Positions 27,765-37,655 of a stretch of DNA of 64,000 nucleotides are shown one piece after another. A program made the position numbers and the translations under genes. Position 1 is the first letter of the stretch. The number at the start of each line of letters is the position of its first letter. The stretch is from Micromonospora kangleipakensis (GTDB lineage: Bacteria; Actinomycetota; Actinomycetes; Mycobacteriales; Micromonosporaceae): the NCBI RefSeq assembly GCF_004217615.1, contig NZ_SHLD01000001.1, positions 6,138,001 through 6,202,000 on the forward strand. Direction: 5' to 3'. A model generated the notes under the pieces. The model did no database searches. It saw nothing but the letters and a program-made list of their open reading frames with translations, and was not told the origin of the DNA.

Positions 27765-29158
27765 GAGGTGACCCCCTCCCCGGTGGCCTCGCGCAGCGCG
27801 TCGGCCACCTCCCAGGTGCGGTACCGCGAGCCCTTCACCAGGACCACGTCCCCCGGACGTAGCTCGCCCCGCAGCACCTCGACGGCCGCCGCCTGATCGG
27901 TGAGCAGCACCGACTCTCCTCCCCAGTCACTTACCGCTGTCGCGCCTTCCTGGATCGGCGCCGCCGGCTCGCCCACCACGAGCAACCGGTCGACGCCCAG
28001 CTCGGCCGCGAGCCGGCCGACCTGCTGATGCCCCTCCCGCTCGAACGTCCCCAGCTCGGCCATGTAGCCGAGCACCGCGACGGTACGCCCCTGCCCGCGC
28101 AGGCCGGCCAGCGCCCGCAGCGCGACCGCCATCGAGCCCGGGTTGGCGTTGTACGAGTCGTCGATCACGGTGACCCCGTCGGAACGCTCGAAGACGTCCA
28201 TCCGCCGGGTCGAGACCAGCCCCAGCTCGCCCAGGGCGACGGCCACCTCGGCCAGGGGCATCCCCAGCTCGCGGGCCACCGCGGCGGCGGCGAGGGAGTT
28301 GGAGACCTGGTGCCGCCCGGTCAGCCCGAGCCGCACCGGCGCGCTGCCCTCCGGGGTCACCAGGGTGTACGACGGCCGCCCCCGCCCGTCCAGCGTCACC
28401 TCCACCGCCCGCACGTCGGCGTGCGCCGCCTCGCCGTACCGGACCACCCGGGCCCGGGTCCGGGTGGTCATCGCGTCGACCAGCGGGTCGTCGGCGTTGA
28501 GCACGGCCAGCCCGTCGGCGGGCAGCGCCTCGACCAGCTCCCCCTTGGCCAGGGCGATGGTCTCCACCGAGCCGAACTCGCCGATGTGCGCCACCCCGAC
28601 GTTGAGCACAACGGAGATCCGCGGCGGCACCACGTCGCAGAGGTATCGGACGTGCCCCACCCCGCGGGCGCCCTTCTCCATCACCAGGTAGCGGGTCTCC
28701 GGCCCGGCCTGCAGCGCCGTGTACGGGTGGCCCAGCTCGTTGTTGAACGAGCCGGGCGGCGCCACGGTCGGGCCGAGCCGCACGGTCAGCTGGGCGATCA
28801 GGTCCTTGGTGGTGGTCTTGCCGGAGGAGCCGGTCAGCCCGATCACGGTGAGCCCGGGCAGCCGGTCGACCACCGTGCGGGCCAGCCGCCCCATCGCCGC
28901 GAGCGCGTCGTCGACCAGCACCATCGGCACGCCGGGGACCTCCCGGGTACCGAGCACCGCCACCGCGCCGGCCGAGACCGCGCCGGCGGCGTAGTCGTGC
29001 CCGTCCACCTTCTCCCCGGGGAACGCCACGAAGAGCCCGCCGGGGGCGACCTTGCGGGAGTCGAACTCGACCGACCCGGTCACCCGGGCCGCCGGGTCGG
29101 CGGCGAGCAGCCGCCCGTCGACGGCCGAGGCGACCTCGGCCAGGGTCAGCGGGATCAC
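27761..29158 (-). CDS. murF: MurF, D-Ala-D-Ala adding Mur ligase
   Basis: 465 aa. Seen: [20 protein letters not shown] in the N-terminal domain, P-loop [15 protein letters not shown] (~108), [26 protein letters not shown], and [11 protein letters not shown]. Adds D-Ala-D-Ala to the tripeptide precursor. The GTG start overlaps the murE stop (GTGA). Confidence 0.97.
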   Translation of the reverse strand: MIPLTLAEVASAVDGRLLAADPAARVTGSVEFDSRKVAPGGLFVAFPGEKVDGHDYAAGAVSAGAVAVLGTREVPGVPMVLVDDALAAMGRLARTVVDRLPGLTVIGLTGSSGKTTTKDLIAQLTVRLGPTVAPPGSFNNELGHPYTALQAGPETRYLVMEKGARGVGHVRYLCDVVPPRISVVLNVGVAHIGEFGSVETIALAKGELVEALPADGLAVLNADDPLVDAMTTRTRARVVRYGEAAHADVRAVEVTLDGRGRPSYTLVTPEGSAPVRLGLTGRHQVSNSLAAAAVARELGMPLAEVAVALGELGLVSTRRMDVFERSDGVTVIDDSYNANPGSMAVALRALAGLRGQGRTVAVLGYMAELGTFEREGHQQVGRLAAELGVDRLLVVGEPAAPIQEGATAVSDWGGESVLLTDQAAAVEVLRGELRPGDVVLVKGSRYRTWEVADALREATGEGVTS

Positions 29159-30678
29159 CGTCGACCCGCCAGGTCCCCGAAGCGGGTGCGCAACGCCTCG
29201 GCCAGCTCGACCCGGTCGTCGAACGGGAGCACCTCGCCGGCGATCTCCTGGCCGCGCTCCTGCCCCTTGCCGAGCAGCGCCACCACGTCGCCCGGTTCGG
29301 CCAGCCGCACCGCCTCGGCGATGGCGGCCCGCCGGCCGGGCGCCTCGATGATCCGGGCCGGCGCGTTCGCCGCGTACGCCCCGGCGAGCACCTCGGCCCG
29401 GATCGCGGCCGGGTCCTCGGTGCGCGGGTTGTCGTCGGTCACCAGCACCACGTCGGCTCCCTCCGCCGCGGCGGCGCCCATCACCGGCCGCTTGCCCCGG
29501 TCCCGGTCGCCACCCGCGCCGATCACGCAGATCAACCGCCCGCTGCTCAGCTCACGCAGCGCGACCAGGACGGCCTCGATCGCGTTCGCCTTGTGCGCGT
29601 AGTCCACCACCCCGCGCACCGGCGCGTCGCCGCTGACCAACTCCAGCCGCCCCGGCACCCCGCCGCAGGCGGAGACCCCGGCGACCGCGGTGCCCGCGTC
29701 CACCCCGGCGGCGACCAGGGTGGCGACGGCCAGCAGCGCGTTCGCCACGTTGTGCCGGCCCGGCAGCGCCACCACGGCGGGCAGGGCCAGCCCGTCCGGG
29801 CCGTGCACGGTGAAGCGCTGGGCGTACCCCTCGCCGTCGATCCCGTCGGCCCACCAGGTGGCGGTCGGGTCGCCGGCCGCCGAGTAGCTGACCGTGGCCG
29901 GCTTGGACAACGGCCGCAGCGCCGGGTCGTCGTGGTTGAGCACCTCGACCCGGCAGCGCCCGTCGAAGAGCTTCGCCTTGGCGGCGAAGTAGTCCGCCGC
30001 GTCGGCGTGGAAGTCCAGGTGGTCGGAGCCGAAGTTGGTGTAGCCGCCCACGGTGAAGCGGACCCCGCCGACCCGCCCCATGGCCAGGGCGTGGCTGGAG
30101 ACCTCCATGACCACCGCGCTCACCCCGCGCTCCCGGGCGACGGCGAGCATGGCGTGCAGGTCGGTGGCCTCCGGGGTGGTCCGGACGCTGTCGATCACCA
30201 GGTCGCCCAGCCGGGTCTCCACGGTGCCGATCAGGCCGGTGGTGTGGCCGGCGGCGCGCAGCCCCGACTCGATCAGGTAGCTGGTGGAGGTCTTGCCGGC
30301 GGTGCCGGTCACCCCGATCACGGTCAGCCCGGCGGTCGGGTCGCCGTAGACGGCGGCGGCGACGTCGCCGAGGATCGCCCGGGGGTCGTCGACCACCAGC
30401 GTCGGCAGGCCCGCCGCGGCGGCCAGTTCGGCGCCGGCCGGGTCGGTCAGCAGGGCCACCGCGCCGGCCTCGGCCGCCCCCGCGGCGAACTCCGCGCCGT
30501 GCCGGCGGGCGCCGGGCAGCGCCGCGTACAGGTCCCCGAGGCGGACCTCCTGGCTGGCGTGGGTCACCCCGGTCACGGCCACCTCGACGGCGCCCTCGGG
30601 CGGCACGACGGCGAGCCGCGCGGCGAGGTCGCCGAGCCGGACGGGATTCACGGTACGGGGACGTGGATTGCCGGGCAC
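29155..30678 (-). CDS. murE: MurE, meso-diaminopimelate adding Mur ligase
   Basis: 507 aa. Seen: VTHASQEVRLGDLYAALPG, P-loop GVTGTAGKTSTSYLI, MEVSSHALAMGRV, NFGSDHLDFHA, and TDDNPRTEDPAAI. The DNPR motif is the accepted determinant of meso-DAP (rather than L-Lys) specificity, so the wall is of meso-DAP type. I place the start at GTG 30678; the open frame runs on to 31326, but that stretch is antisense to nothing recognisable and overlaps ftsI. A GTG 30 nt further in is the alternative. Confidence 0.95.
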   Translation of the reverse strand: MPGNPRPRTVNPVRLGDLAARLAVVPPEGAVEVAVTGVTHASQEVRLGDLYAALPGARRHGAEFAAGAAEAGAVALLTDPAGAELAAAAGLPTLVVDDPRAILGDVAAAVYGDPTAGLTVIGVTGTAGKTSTSYLIESGLRAAGHTTGLIGTVETRLGDLVIDSVRTTPEATDLHAMLAVARERGVSAVVMEVSSHALAMGRVGGVRFTVGGYTNFGSDHLDFHADAADYFAAKAKLFDGRCRVEVLNHDDPALRPLSKPATVSYSAAGDPTATWWADGIDGEGYAQRFTVHGPDGLALPAVVALPGRHNVANALLAVATLVAAGVDAGTAVAGVSACGGVPGRLELVSGDAPVRGVVDYAHKANAIEAVLVALRELSSGRLICVIGAGGDRDRGKRPVMGAAAAEGADVVLVTDDNPRTEDPAAIRAEVLAGAYAANAPARIIEAPGRRAAIAEAVRLAEPGDVVALLGKGQERGQEIAGEVLPFDDRVELAEALRTRFGDLAGRR

Positions 30679-30770
30679 GGCGTCAGACCCTACCCGGTCG
30701 CCCGGGTTCCGACCGCACAGCTGCCCCGGTGGTTCGTCGCCACTCACCGATGATGTCCCGTCCGCCCCGT

Positions 30771-32990
30771 TCAGCGCGGAAAGACCTCGAACTTGGGGGA
30801 CCTGCTGGTCGCCGACGGGGGCACCCGGTAGTGCCGCAGGGTGTAGCCCATCATCTCCCGAAAGGCCGGCGCGGCGACCGCGCCGCCCTCGCCGCCGGGG
30901 CTCCAGACGAAGACCGCCACCACGTACCGGGGATGCTCGGCCGGGGCCATGCCGATGAACGAGCCGACCTCGCCGGGCTGCAGCCTGCCGTCGGAGTACC
31001 GCAGCCCGGTGCCGGTCTTGCCGGCCACCCGGTAGCCGGGGACGGCGGCGGCCAGGCCGGTGGCCCGCCCATCGGGCCCGTCGACCGTGGTGACCGCCTC
31101 CAGCATGGTGCGCAGCGCGGCGGCGTTCTGCGGGCTGAGCACCGAGCGGGTGATCGGGACGGGGCCGGGGCTCTTCTTGCCGTCCGGTCCGATCACCTCC
31201 TTGATCAGGTGCGGCTGGACGTACGTCCCGTTGTTGGCGATGGCGGCGTACGCGGCGGCCATCTGCAGCGGGGTGGCGTCCACGCTGTGCCCGATCGGCA
31301 CCGACCCTTCCGACGAGAGGCTCCACTGGTCGGCGGGGAGCAGCCGCCCGGACGCCTCCCCCGGCATGCCCTCGCCGGTGGGCTGGCCGAGCCCGAACCG
31401 CTTCTGGTAGTCGATGAGCCGGTCCCGACCCAGCTTGTCGGCGATCTCGATGGTCCCGACGTTGGACGAGAAGGCCAGCATGCCGGGGATGCTCATCTTC
31501 TGCCCGTTGGCCGGGTGGGTGTCCCGGAAGGTGGTGTCGCCCTTGGTGATCGTGTTGGCGACCGGGAACGTGGTGTCCGGGGTGATCACGCCCTCCTGGA
31601 GGGCGGCGCCGTAGGTGATCGCCTTGTGGATCGAGCCCGGGTCGACCACGAAGCTGGTCGCCGCGTCCTCCCGGTCCGTCGGCCTGCTGCCCTCCGGGTC
31701 CACCGCGTCGTAGGTGGGGTTGCTGGCCTGCGCCAGCACCTCGCCGGTGGCCACGTCGATGATCACGGCGGCGCCGACGCTGCCCCTGGTCTGCGCCATC
31801 TGGGCGGTGAGGATCCGCTGCGTCTGGAACTGGAGGTCCCGGTCGATGGTCAGCTCCAGCGAGCTGCCCGGCTTGGGCTGGGTGGTCTGGCTGTAGCCGC
31901 CCGGGATCGGCGCGGCCAGGTCGCCCTGCCCGACCTCGTAGGTCTTCTTGCCGGCCTGCCCCTGGAGCAGGTCGTCGTACTTCGCCTCCAGCCCCTCCAG
32001 GCCGACCATGTCCTGGCTGACGAAGCCGATCAGGTTGGCGCCCAGGTCACCGCCGGGCACCTCGCGCCGCTCGTCCCGGTGCACGCCGATGCCGGCCAGG
32101 TCCAGCGCCATGATCTGCTTCGCCTTGCCGATCTCGACCCCGCGGGCCAGGTACTCGAACTGCGACGGATTGCCCGTCGGGAGCTTGCGGGGCTTCATCT
32201 TCCCGGCCAGGTCCGAGGCGGGCACGCCGAGCAGCGGGGAGAGCAGCCGGGCGGTGGCGAACCGGTCCTTGACCCGGGTCGGGTCGGCGAAGACGTACCG
32301 CGCCTCGACGCTGTGCGCCAGCCGGGCGCCGGTCCGGTCCAGGATCGCGCCGCGCGGCGCGGGCAGGTCGACCACGGCGAGCCGGTCGGTGACACCGCCG
32401 TCGGCGTACGCCGGGGTGTCGACGGTCTGCAGGAAGACCAGCCGGATGCCGATCGCGGCGAAGAGCGTCAGGGCGAGCAGCGTGCCGAGCCGCAGCCGGC
32501 GGCGCGGGTCGGCGAGCTTCGGCGGGCGGCGCGGCTTGCGCGACGGCCGCCGGGCGGCGGGCCGGTCCGGCCGGCGCGGGCCCGGCCGGCGGCGCGGCGC
32601 CGGCGCCTCGTCGTCGTCGAACGGCTCCCGCGCCGGGCGCGGCGAGACGGTCCGCACCACGCCGGCCCGGCCGCCCGCGGCGGTCTCCCGCCGGCCGGTG
32701 CGGCCGGCGCCGGCGCGACCGCCGTCGAGCACCTGCAACGCCGGGCGGAACGGGTCGCCGGAGCGGCTGCTGCGCGGGGTACGCCGCTGCTCCGCGCCCC
32801 CGGTGGGCGCGGAGCGGGCGACCCCGCCGCCCTCGCGGATGGTGCGCCCCCGGGGCGTGTACGCCCGGGCGTCGGAGATCCCGCCGACGCCGGGCTCGCC
32901 GGAGCGCGGGTCGGCGCCCCGACCGCCCCGGGACGAGCCGCGCCGGGAGCCCGTGGGGTCCCGGCGCGGTTCCTCCGATCTCGGGGGCAC
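30771..32990 (-). CDS. ftsI: FtsI/PBP3-type septal peptidoglycan transpeptidase (class B PBP)
   Basis: 739 aa. A ~165-residue Arg/Pro-rich cytoplasmic N-terminus, one transmembrane helix (LGTLLALTLFAAIGIRLVFL, ~168-187), the PBP dimer domain, then the transpeptidase domain with Ser453/Lys456 in VVDPGSIHKAIT, the SxN motif at 508-510 (AFSSNVG) and the KTG triad (VAGKTGTGLRY). Cross-links septal wall with FtsW. The long basic N-terminus is typical of actinobacterial PbpB/FtsI. GTG start 4 nt after the ftsL stop. Confidence 0.95.
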   Translation of the reverse strand: MPPRSEEPRRDPTGSRRGSSRGGRGADPRSGEPGVGGISDARAYTPRGRTIREGGGVARSAPTGGAEQRRTPRSSRSGDPFRPALQVLDGGRAGAGRTGRRETAAGGRAGVVRTVSPRPAREPFDDDEAPAPRRRPGPRRPDRPAARRPSRKPRRPPKLADPRRRLRLGTLLALTLFAAIGIRLVFLQTVDTPAYADGGVTDRLAVVDLPAPRGAILDRTGARLAHSVEARYVFADPTRVKDRFATARLLSPLLGVPASDLAGKMKPRKLPTGNPSQFEYLARGVEIGKAKQIMALDLAGIGVHRDERREVPGGDLGANLIGFVSQDMVGLEGLEAKYDDLLQGQAGKKTYEVGQGDLAAPIPGGYSQTTQPKPGSSLELTIDRDLQFQTQRILTAQMAQTRGSVGAAVIIDVATGEVLAQASNPTYDAVDPEGSRPTDREDAATSFVVDPGSIHKAITYGAALQEGVITPDTTFPVANTITKGDTTFRDTHPANGQKMSIPGMLAFSSNVGTIEIADKLGRDRLIDYQKRFGLGQPTGEGMPGEASGRLLPADQWSLSSEGSVPIGHSVDATPLQMAAAYAAIANNGTYVQPHLIKEVIGPDGKKSPGPVPITRSVLSPQNAAALRTMLEAVTTVDGPDGRATGLAAAVPGYRVAGKTGTGLRYSDGRLQPGEVGSFIGMAPAEHPRYVVAVFVWSPGGEGGAVAAPAFREMMGYTLRHYRVPPSATSRSPKFEVFPR

Positions 32991-32994
32991 CTGA

Positions 32995-33597
32995 CTACCC
33001 CCCGTTGCCCTGCTGGCTGGTGATGGCCGGCGCGCCCTCGGCCGGGTGCGGAACGCCGATCGTCTTCCCGTCCGGCAGCCGGATGTACGCGGGCTCGCCG
33101 GACTCGACCAGGCCGAGCTTGCGGGCGTTGGCGGTCAGGTTGCCCGGCGCCTTCTGCTCGGCGATCTCCTTCTCCAGCTGCTGCTGGTCGACGTCGAGCT
33201 TGGCCTGCTGCTGCTGGAGCTTCTCCAGCTTGAAGGCGTTCTCGTTGATCTTCGTGTTGACCAGCAGGATGCCGAGCACCCCGCCGACCACCAGCACCAG
33301 GATCAGCCCGACGAACGGGGCCCGCGGCACGGAGACCGGCGGCGGCGGGGCGACCCGCAGCCGCGGCGACCCCGCCGCGGTGGCCTTCGTCCGCTCGGCC
33401 GGCCGCAGCGCGGCGCTGCCCTGGGTGGGGAACTCGCGCGCCCCCCGGGCGCGGGTCTCCTCCCGGCGGTCGAGCCGGTCGGCCCCCGCCGTCGCGGTCG
33501 CCCCTCGCGTGGTGCGCTGCGCCGCGGTCCGGCCCCCCGACCGCGGTGCGCGCTCCTTGATGCCGGTGTCCCGGCCGTCGCGCCTGTTGACGTTCAT
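32995..33597 (-). CDS. ftsL: FtsL-like divisome protein
   Basis: 200 aa. A long basic, low-complexity cytoplasmic tail, one membrane helix ([21 protein letters not shown], ~94-114), then a Gln/Leu/Lys-rich coiled coil ([20 protein letters not shown] onward, ~120-148) and a short extracytoplasmic end with [20 protein letters not shown]. Position between rsmH and ftsI and the architecture identify FtsL, which with FtsB/FtsQ activates FtsW-FtsI. The ATG at 33597 follows GGGGAGGGG. Sequence conservation is low by nature. Confidence 0.88.
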   Translation of the reverse strand: MNVNRRDGRDTGIKERAPRSGGRTAAQRTTRGATATAGADRLDRREETRARGAREFPTQGSAALRPAERTKATAAGSPRLRVAPPPPVSVPRAPFVGLILVLVVGGVLGILLVNTKINENAFKLEKLQQQQAKLDVDQQQLEKEIAEQKAPGNLTANARKLGLVESGEPAYIRLPDGKTIGVPHPAEGAPAITSQQGNGG

Positions 33598-34703
33598 GTC
33601 CCCTCCCCCTCTTCGTCCGTCCCACTGCCGTCCCCGCGGGTCGACCGGGAATCCATCGCGGATCCCGGTGACCCCGTCCCCGGTTGGTGCATCGCCTTGA
33701 CCCGGCGGCGGTACCGTTCGCGGTCGGTACGCCCCTGCTGGGTCGCCTCCGGGTCGAGCCGCTCCGCGGCCCGCAGCCGCACCGAGGCGGCCCGCGGGTT
33801 CGCGGCCACTTCCGCCTCCCCGGCGACCTCGGCGCCCCGGCTGAGCAGCCGGAACGTCGGGCCCGACCCGGGCAGTTCGACCGGGAGGTCGACCGGGCCC
33901 TTGCTGCGGACCCGGTCGGCGAGCGCCTGCTTGGTGAGCCGGTCCTCCAGCGAGTGGTAGGACAGGACCACCATGCGGCCGCCCACGGTGAGCTTGTCGA
34001 GAGCGGCCGGCAGCGCCGTCTCCAGCGCTGCCAGCTCCTTGTTTACCTCGATCCGTAAAGCCTGAAACGTTCTCTTTGCCGGGTGTCCACCGGTTCGTCG
34101 GGCTGGTGCCGGAATGCTCTCCCTGACCAGCTCGGCCAGCCGCGCCGACGACGTGATCCGGGCCCGCTCCCGCTCCCGGATGATCGCCGAGGCGATCCGC
34201 CCGGCGAACTTCTCCTCGCCGTACACCCGCAGCACCCGGGCCAGCTCCGGGTGGCCGTACGTGTTGACCACCTCCTCGGCGGTCACCCCCCGGGTCTGGT
34301 CCATCCGCATGTCCAGCGGCGCGTCCTGCGCGTACGCGAACCCGCGGTCGGGCGCGTCCAGTTGCAGGGACGAGACGCCGAGGTCGAACAGGATCCCGTC
34401 GATCGCCGGGTAGCCGAGCCGGTCGAGCACCTCGGGCAGCTCGTCGTAGACGGCGTGCTCCAGGTGGATCCGGTCGGCGAACCGGGCCAGCCGGACCCGC
34501 GCGTGGGCGAGGGCCTCGGTGTCCCGGTCCAGGCCGATCAGCACCGTGTTCGGGTGCGCCTCCAGGACCGCCTCGGCGTGCCCGCCGAGCCCGAGCGTCG
34601 CGTCGACGTGGACGGTGCGTCCGTTCCGACCCAGCGCGGGGGCCAGCAACTCGAGACACCGCTCGAGCAGCACCGGCACGTGCGTGCCACGTAGCTCCCC
34701 CAT
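33594..34703 (-). CDS. rsmH: RsmH (MraW), 16S rRNA m4C1402 methyltransferase
   Basis: 369 aa. Seen: [17 protein letters not shown] at the start, the SAM site [70 protein letters not shown] and [13 protein letters not shown]. The ATG at 34703 ([11 protein letters not shown]) is preferred to longer in-frame starts whose residues are unlike the family. Stop overlaps the ftsL start (ATGA). Confidence 0.96.
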   Translation of the reverse strand: MGELRGTHVPVLLERCLELLAPALGRNGRTVHVDATLGLGGHAEAVLEAHPNTVLIGLDRDTEALAHARVRLARFADRIHLEHAVYDELPEVLDRLGYPAIDGILFDLGVSSLQLDAPDRGFAYAQDAPLDMRMDQTRGVTAEEVVNTYGHPELARVLRVYGEEKFAGRIASAIIRERERARITSSARLAELVRESIPAPARRTGGHPAKRTFQALRIEVNKELAALETALPAALDKLTVGGRMVVLSYHSLEDRLTKQALADRVRSKGPVDLPVELPGSGPTFRLLSRGAEVAGEAEVAANPRAASVRLRAAERLDPEATQQGRTDRERYRRRVKAMHQPGTGSPGSAMDSRSTRGDGSGTDEEGEGT

Positions 34704-34833
34704 GTCGACCCCCACTGGTTGAAACCCGCTTCGTCCTGTCGCGTCCTGTCGTCGCCACGACGCCTCGCCATACCGCCAGATCCCCATCCGCTCCCGCCCG
34801 CCGGAGGCCGCGGCCCCCGTTACGGATCGTGCG

Positions 34834-34859
34834 CCTGGCACCGGGGAAGGGGTGCCAGG
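34834..34859 (-). other. Hairpin between mraZ and rsmH
   Basis: Perfect 9-bp stem CCTGGCACC/GGTGCCAGG with an 8-nt loop in the 205-bp space between mraZ and rsmH. It could be a partial terminator or an RNA-stability element that separates the MraZ level from the rest of the cluster. No function can be assigned from sequence. Confidence 0.4.
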
Positions 34860-34908
34860 AACTCGAAAGCGGCTGGAGATCTCGCAGTACGCCGGGCGTC
34901 GCCACGCC

Positions 34909-35340
34909 CTACAGACCGCCGGGCAGCACCCCCTCCTCGATGTCGGCGAAGTCGTCTTCGCTCTCCGCGAGGTAGGCCTCCCAGGCCGCCCTGTCCCAGA
35001 TCTCCACCCGGGTGCTCGCGCCGATCACGACCAGATCGCGGTCGAGGGCGGCGTACGAGCGCAGGTGCCCCGGGATGGTCACCCGGCCCTGCTTGTCCGG
35101 GACCTCGTCGTGCGCGCTGGCGAAGAAGACCCGGCTGTAGGCCCGGGCCGCCTTGTGCGTCATCGGCTGCGCGCGCAACTGCTCCGCGATCCGCTGGAAC
35201 TCGGGCATCGGGAAGACGTAGAGGCAGCGCTCCTGCCCTTTGGTGATCACGACACCCCCCGCCAGCTCATCCCGGAACTTCGCCGGAAGGATCAACCGGC
35301 CTTTGTCGTCCAGGCGCGGAGTGTGGGTGCCGAGGAACAT
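34909..35340 (-). CDS. mraZ: MraZ, DNA-binding repressor of the dcw cluster
   Basis: 143 aa with two SpoVT/AbrB-like halves: [20 protein letters not shown] near the N-terminus and [18 protein letters not shown] in the second half. MraZ binds short direct repeats in its own promoter and represses the cluster. The ATG at 35340 is chosen because [15 protein letters not shown] is the conserved start; an open frame to 35502 is rejected. Three GTGG(A/G)G repeats at 10-bp spacing lie upstream (35425-35450). Confidence 0.96.
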   Translation of the reverse strand: MFLGTHTPRLDDKGRLILPAKFRDELAGGVVITKGQERCLYVFPMPEFQRIAEQLRAQPMTHKAARAYSRVFFASAHDEVPDKQGRVTIPGHLRSYAALDRDLVVIGASTRVEIWDRAAWEAYLAESEDDFADIEEGVLPGGL

Positions 35341-35424
35341 CGGCCCAACCCCCTTGCCCTGAGCGGCGTTCGCGGCGCCGCTGACCCCCCGGGCCGGTGC
35401 GGCCCTCCCGGCCTCACCATTGCG

Positions 35425-35450
35425 CCCCACTCTACTCCACTTCCCTCCAC
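35425..35450 (-). promoter_or_regulatory. MraZ box: three direct repeats over the dcw promoter
   Basis: On the minus strand GTGGAG, GTGGAG, GTGGGG at exact 10-bp period (35445-35450, 35435-35440, 35425-35430). They occupy the spacer and -10 of a candidate promoter TTGCGG (35451-35456), 16 bp, TAGAGT (35429-35434). Direct repeats with one-helical-turn spacing in front of mraZ are the established MraZ-binding arrangement, consistent with autorepression. Confidence 0.75.
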
Positions 35451-35512
35451 CCGCAACCAGAAACGCCCGCGTGGCGCGGCGTTTCCGAGCGCAAAAGAGC
35501 ACGTCAGAAGGG

Positions 35513-35528
35513 GTGGAGCGGAGTGGAG
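35513..35528 (+). promoter_or_regulatory. Second pair of MraZ-like boxes, facing murT-gatD
   Basis: GTGGAG-CGGA-GTGGAG on the plus strand: the same hexamer and the same 10-bp period as the mraZ-promoter boxes, but on the opposite strand and 62 bp away, nearer the divergent murT gene. A 16-bp perfect palindrome (GCCGCCCGCGGGCGGC, 35536-35551) follows. MraZ binding here is a prediction. Confidence 0.5.
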
Positions 35529-35680
35529 GGCCAGAGCCGCCCGCGGGCGGCGTCCACTACCCGACATTGATCGACTCCATCCGGCCGAACGCCGACCGGC
35601 CGTCCGCCGCGCCACCCCGGCCGAACGGATCGCCGTCCGCGGCGATCTGGCAGTGCCACGGGTCCGGTAACCTCGCTCGG

Positions 35681-36943
35681 GTGACGGACGCGAAGATGCC
35701 CCTGCGGGCAAAGGTGGCCAGCTCCGTGTCGCGGACCGCCGCGGCGCTGTCGCGGGCCGCCGGCCGGGGCGACGGCTCGGTGATCGGCGGCTGGATCGGC
35801 CTCAAGATCGACCCGGATCTGCTCGTGCACCTGGCGGCGGGGCGCGCGATCGCCCTGGTCTCCGGCACCAACGGCAAGACCACCACCACCCGGCTCACCA
35901 CCGCCGCCGTCGGCGTGCTCGGCCGGGTCGCCACCAACTCCTTCGGCGCCAACATGCCCACCGGGCACACCTCGGCGCTGGCGAAGGCCGGCAGCACCCC
36001 GTACGCGGTGCTCGAGGTCGACGAGCACTACCTCGCCCAGGTCCTGGAGGCCACCGAGCCGCACGTCGTGGCGCTGCTCAACCTCTCCCGCGACCAGCTC
36101 GACCGGGCCAAGGAGGTCGCCATGATGGCGCAGCTCTGGCGCGCCGCGCTGGTCCAGCACCCCGACGTGCGGGTGGTCGCCAACGCCGACGACCCGATGG
36201 TGGTCTGGGCCGCCACCCCGCCGGCCGACCCGGCCCGCGGCCACATCCCGCCGCACGTCAGCTGGTTCAGCGCCGGCCAGCGCTGGCACGACGACTCGTG
36301 GGTGTGCCCCGAGTGCGGCTCCACGATCCAGCGCTCAGGCGAGCAGTGGTGGTGCACGGGCTGCCCGCTGCGCCGCCCCGAGCCGCAGTGGACCGTCGAG
36401 GACGACGGCGTGCTCGACCCGAGCGGCGCCTGGCACAAGGTCCAGCTCCAGCTCCCCGGCAAGGTCAACCTGGGCAACGCGGCGACCGCCCTCGCCGTCG
36501 CCGCCGAGTTCGGCGTCCGCCCGGTGGACGCGGTCTCCCGGCTCGGCACGGTCACCTCGGTCGCCGGCCGCTACGCCCAGGTGGACCGGGACGGGCGCAA
36601 CATCCGGCTGCTGCTGGCCAAGAACCCGGCCAGCTGGCTGGAGGCGTTCGACATGGCCGACGAGGCACCCACCCTGCTCTCCATCAACGCCCGCGACCCC
36701 GACGGGCTGGACACCTCCTGGCTCTTCGACGTCGACTTCGCCCCGCTCCGCGGCCGGCAGGTCCTGATCACCGGCGACCGGGCGTACGACCTGGCCGTCC
36801 GGCTGGACGTCAACGGCGTGCCGTTCCAGCACGTCCGGACCTTCGACGACGCGATCCGGGCGGTGCCACCGGGCCGCCTGGAGGTCATCGCCAACTACAC
36901 CGCCTTCCAGGACATCCGAGCGGAGCTGGACCGTGTCAACTGA
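35681..36943 (+). CDS. murT: MurT, Mur-ligase subunit of the lipid II isoglutaminyl synthase
   Basis: 420 aa. With GatD it amidates the D-Glu of lipid II to D-isoglutamine. Seen: P-loop VSGTNGKTTTTRLTT (~60-70), VLEVDEHYLAQVL, NLSRDQLDRAKEV, the MurT-specific Cys4 zinc ribbon inserted in the middle domain (Cys209, 212, 225, 228: VCPECGS, WCTGCPL), KVNLGNAATALA and a C-terminal DUF1727 part ending in NYTAFQDIRAEL. GTG start at 35681 behind a TAACCT -10, probably leaderless. Its stop overlaps gatD by 11 bp. Confidence 0.96.
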   Translation: MTDAKMPLRAKVASSVSRTAAALSRAAGRGDGSVIGGWIGLKIDPDLLVHLAAGRAIALVSGTNGKTTTTRLTTAAVGVLGRVATNSFGANMPTGHTSALAKAGSTPYAVLEVDEHYLAQVLEATEPHVVALLNLSRDQLDRAKEVAMMAQLWRAALVQHPDVRVVANADDPMVVWAATPPADPARGHIPPHVSWFSAGQRWHDDSWVCPECGSTIQRSGEQWWCTGCPLRRPEPQWTVEDDGVLDPSGAWHKVQLQLPGKVNLGNAATALAVAAEFGVRPVDAVSRLGTVTSVAGRYAQVDRDGRNIRLLLAKNPASWLEAFDMADEAPTLLSINARDPDGLDTSWLFDVDFAPLRGRQVLITGDRAYDLAVRLDVNGVPFQHVRTFDDAIRAVPPGRLEVIANYTAFQDIRAELDRVN

Positions 36944-37655
36944 GAGCCTGCGCATCGTCTGGATCTACCCCGACCTGCTCTCCACCTACGGCGACCGGGG
37001 CAACATGCTGATCCTGGCCCGCCGGGCCCAGCTGCGCGGCATGCCGGTCGAGGTGCTGGAGGTCCGATCCGACCAGCGGCTGCCCGCCACCGCCGACATC
37101 TACCTGATCGGCGGCGGCGAGGACGGCCCGCAGGCGCTCGGCGCCCAGCGGCTGCTCGCCGACGGCGGCCTGCACCGGGCGGTCGCCCAGGGCTCGGTGG
37201 TCTTGGGCGTCTGCGCCGGCTACCAGCTTCTCGGCACCTCGTTCTTCGCCAAGGGCACCAAGTGCGCCGGGCTGGAGCTGCTCGACTTCTCCTCCGACCG
37301 CGGCCCCACCCGGGCCGTCGGCGAGCTGGCCGGCGAGGTCGACCCGCGGCTGGGCGTCCCCGCGCTGACCGGCTTCGAGAACCACGGCGGCCGCACCCAC
37401 CTCGGGCCGGGCGTGTCGCCGCTGGCCCGGGTCACCGCCGGGGTCGGCAACGACGGCAGCACCGAGGGCGCGTGGCGGGGCAAGCTGCTCGGCACGTACT
37501 CGCACGGGCCCGCCCTGGCCCGCAACCCGGCCCTGGCCGACCTGCTGCTGCGCTGGGCCACCGGCATCCACCAGCTCCCCGCGCTCGACGACACCTGGGC
37601 CGAGCGGCTCCGCTCGGAACGCCGCGCCGCGGTGGCGGCCGCCGCCCGGGCGTGA
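36933..37655 (+). CDS. gatD: GatD, glutaminase subunit of the lipid II isoglutaminyl synthase
   Basis: 240-aa CobB/CobQ-like glutamine amidotransferase. Seen: IYPDLLSTYGDRGNMLIL, the nucleophile Cys94 in LGVCAGYQLLG, ENHGGRTHLG and His191 in GTYSHGPALARNP. Supplies ammonia to MurT. The GTG start lies inside the end of murT, and its TGA overlaps the GTG of the next gene. Confidence 0.96.
   Translation: MSTESLRIVWIYPDLLSTYGDRGNMLILARRAQLRGMPVEVLEVRSDQRLPATADIYLIGGGEDGPQALGAQRLLADGGLHRAVAQGSVVLGVCAGYQLLGTSFFAKGTKCAGLELLDFSSDRGPTRAVGELAGEVDPRLGVPALTGFENHGGRTHLGPGVSPLARVTAGVGNDGSTEGAWRGKLLGTYSHGPALARNPALADLLLRWATGIHQLPALDDTWAERLRSERRAAVAAAARA

Larger units (their letters stand above)
35341..35680. 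other. Divergent intergenic region between mraZ and murT
   Basis: 340 bp without a supported gene. It holds the mraZ promoter with its MraZ boxes, the second box pair, the 16-bp palindrome, and the candidate murT -10 TAACCT at 35668-35673, which ends 7 nt before the murT GTG. An open frame extending murT upstream to 35420 has no MurT-like sequence. Confidence 0.7.

Noticed and set aside
30679..31326. N-terminal extension of murE by ~215 codons
   Set aside because: The extension is Arg/Pro/Gly-rich, overlaps the coding sequence of ftsI and is absent from MurE proteins.
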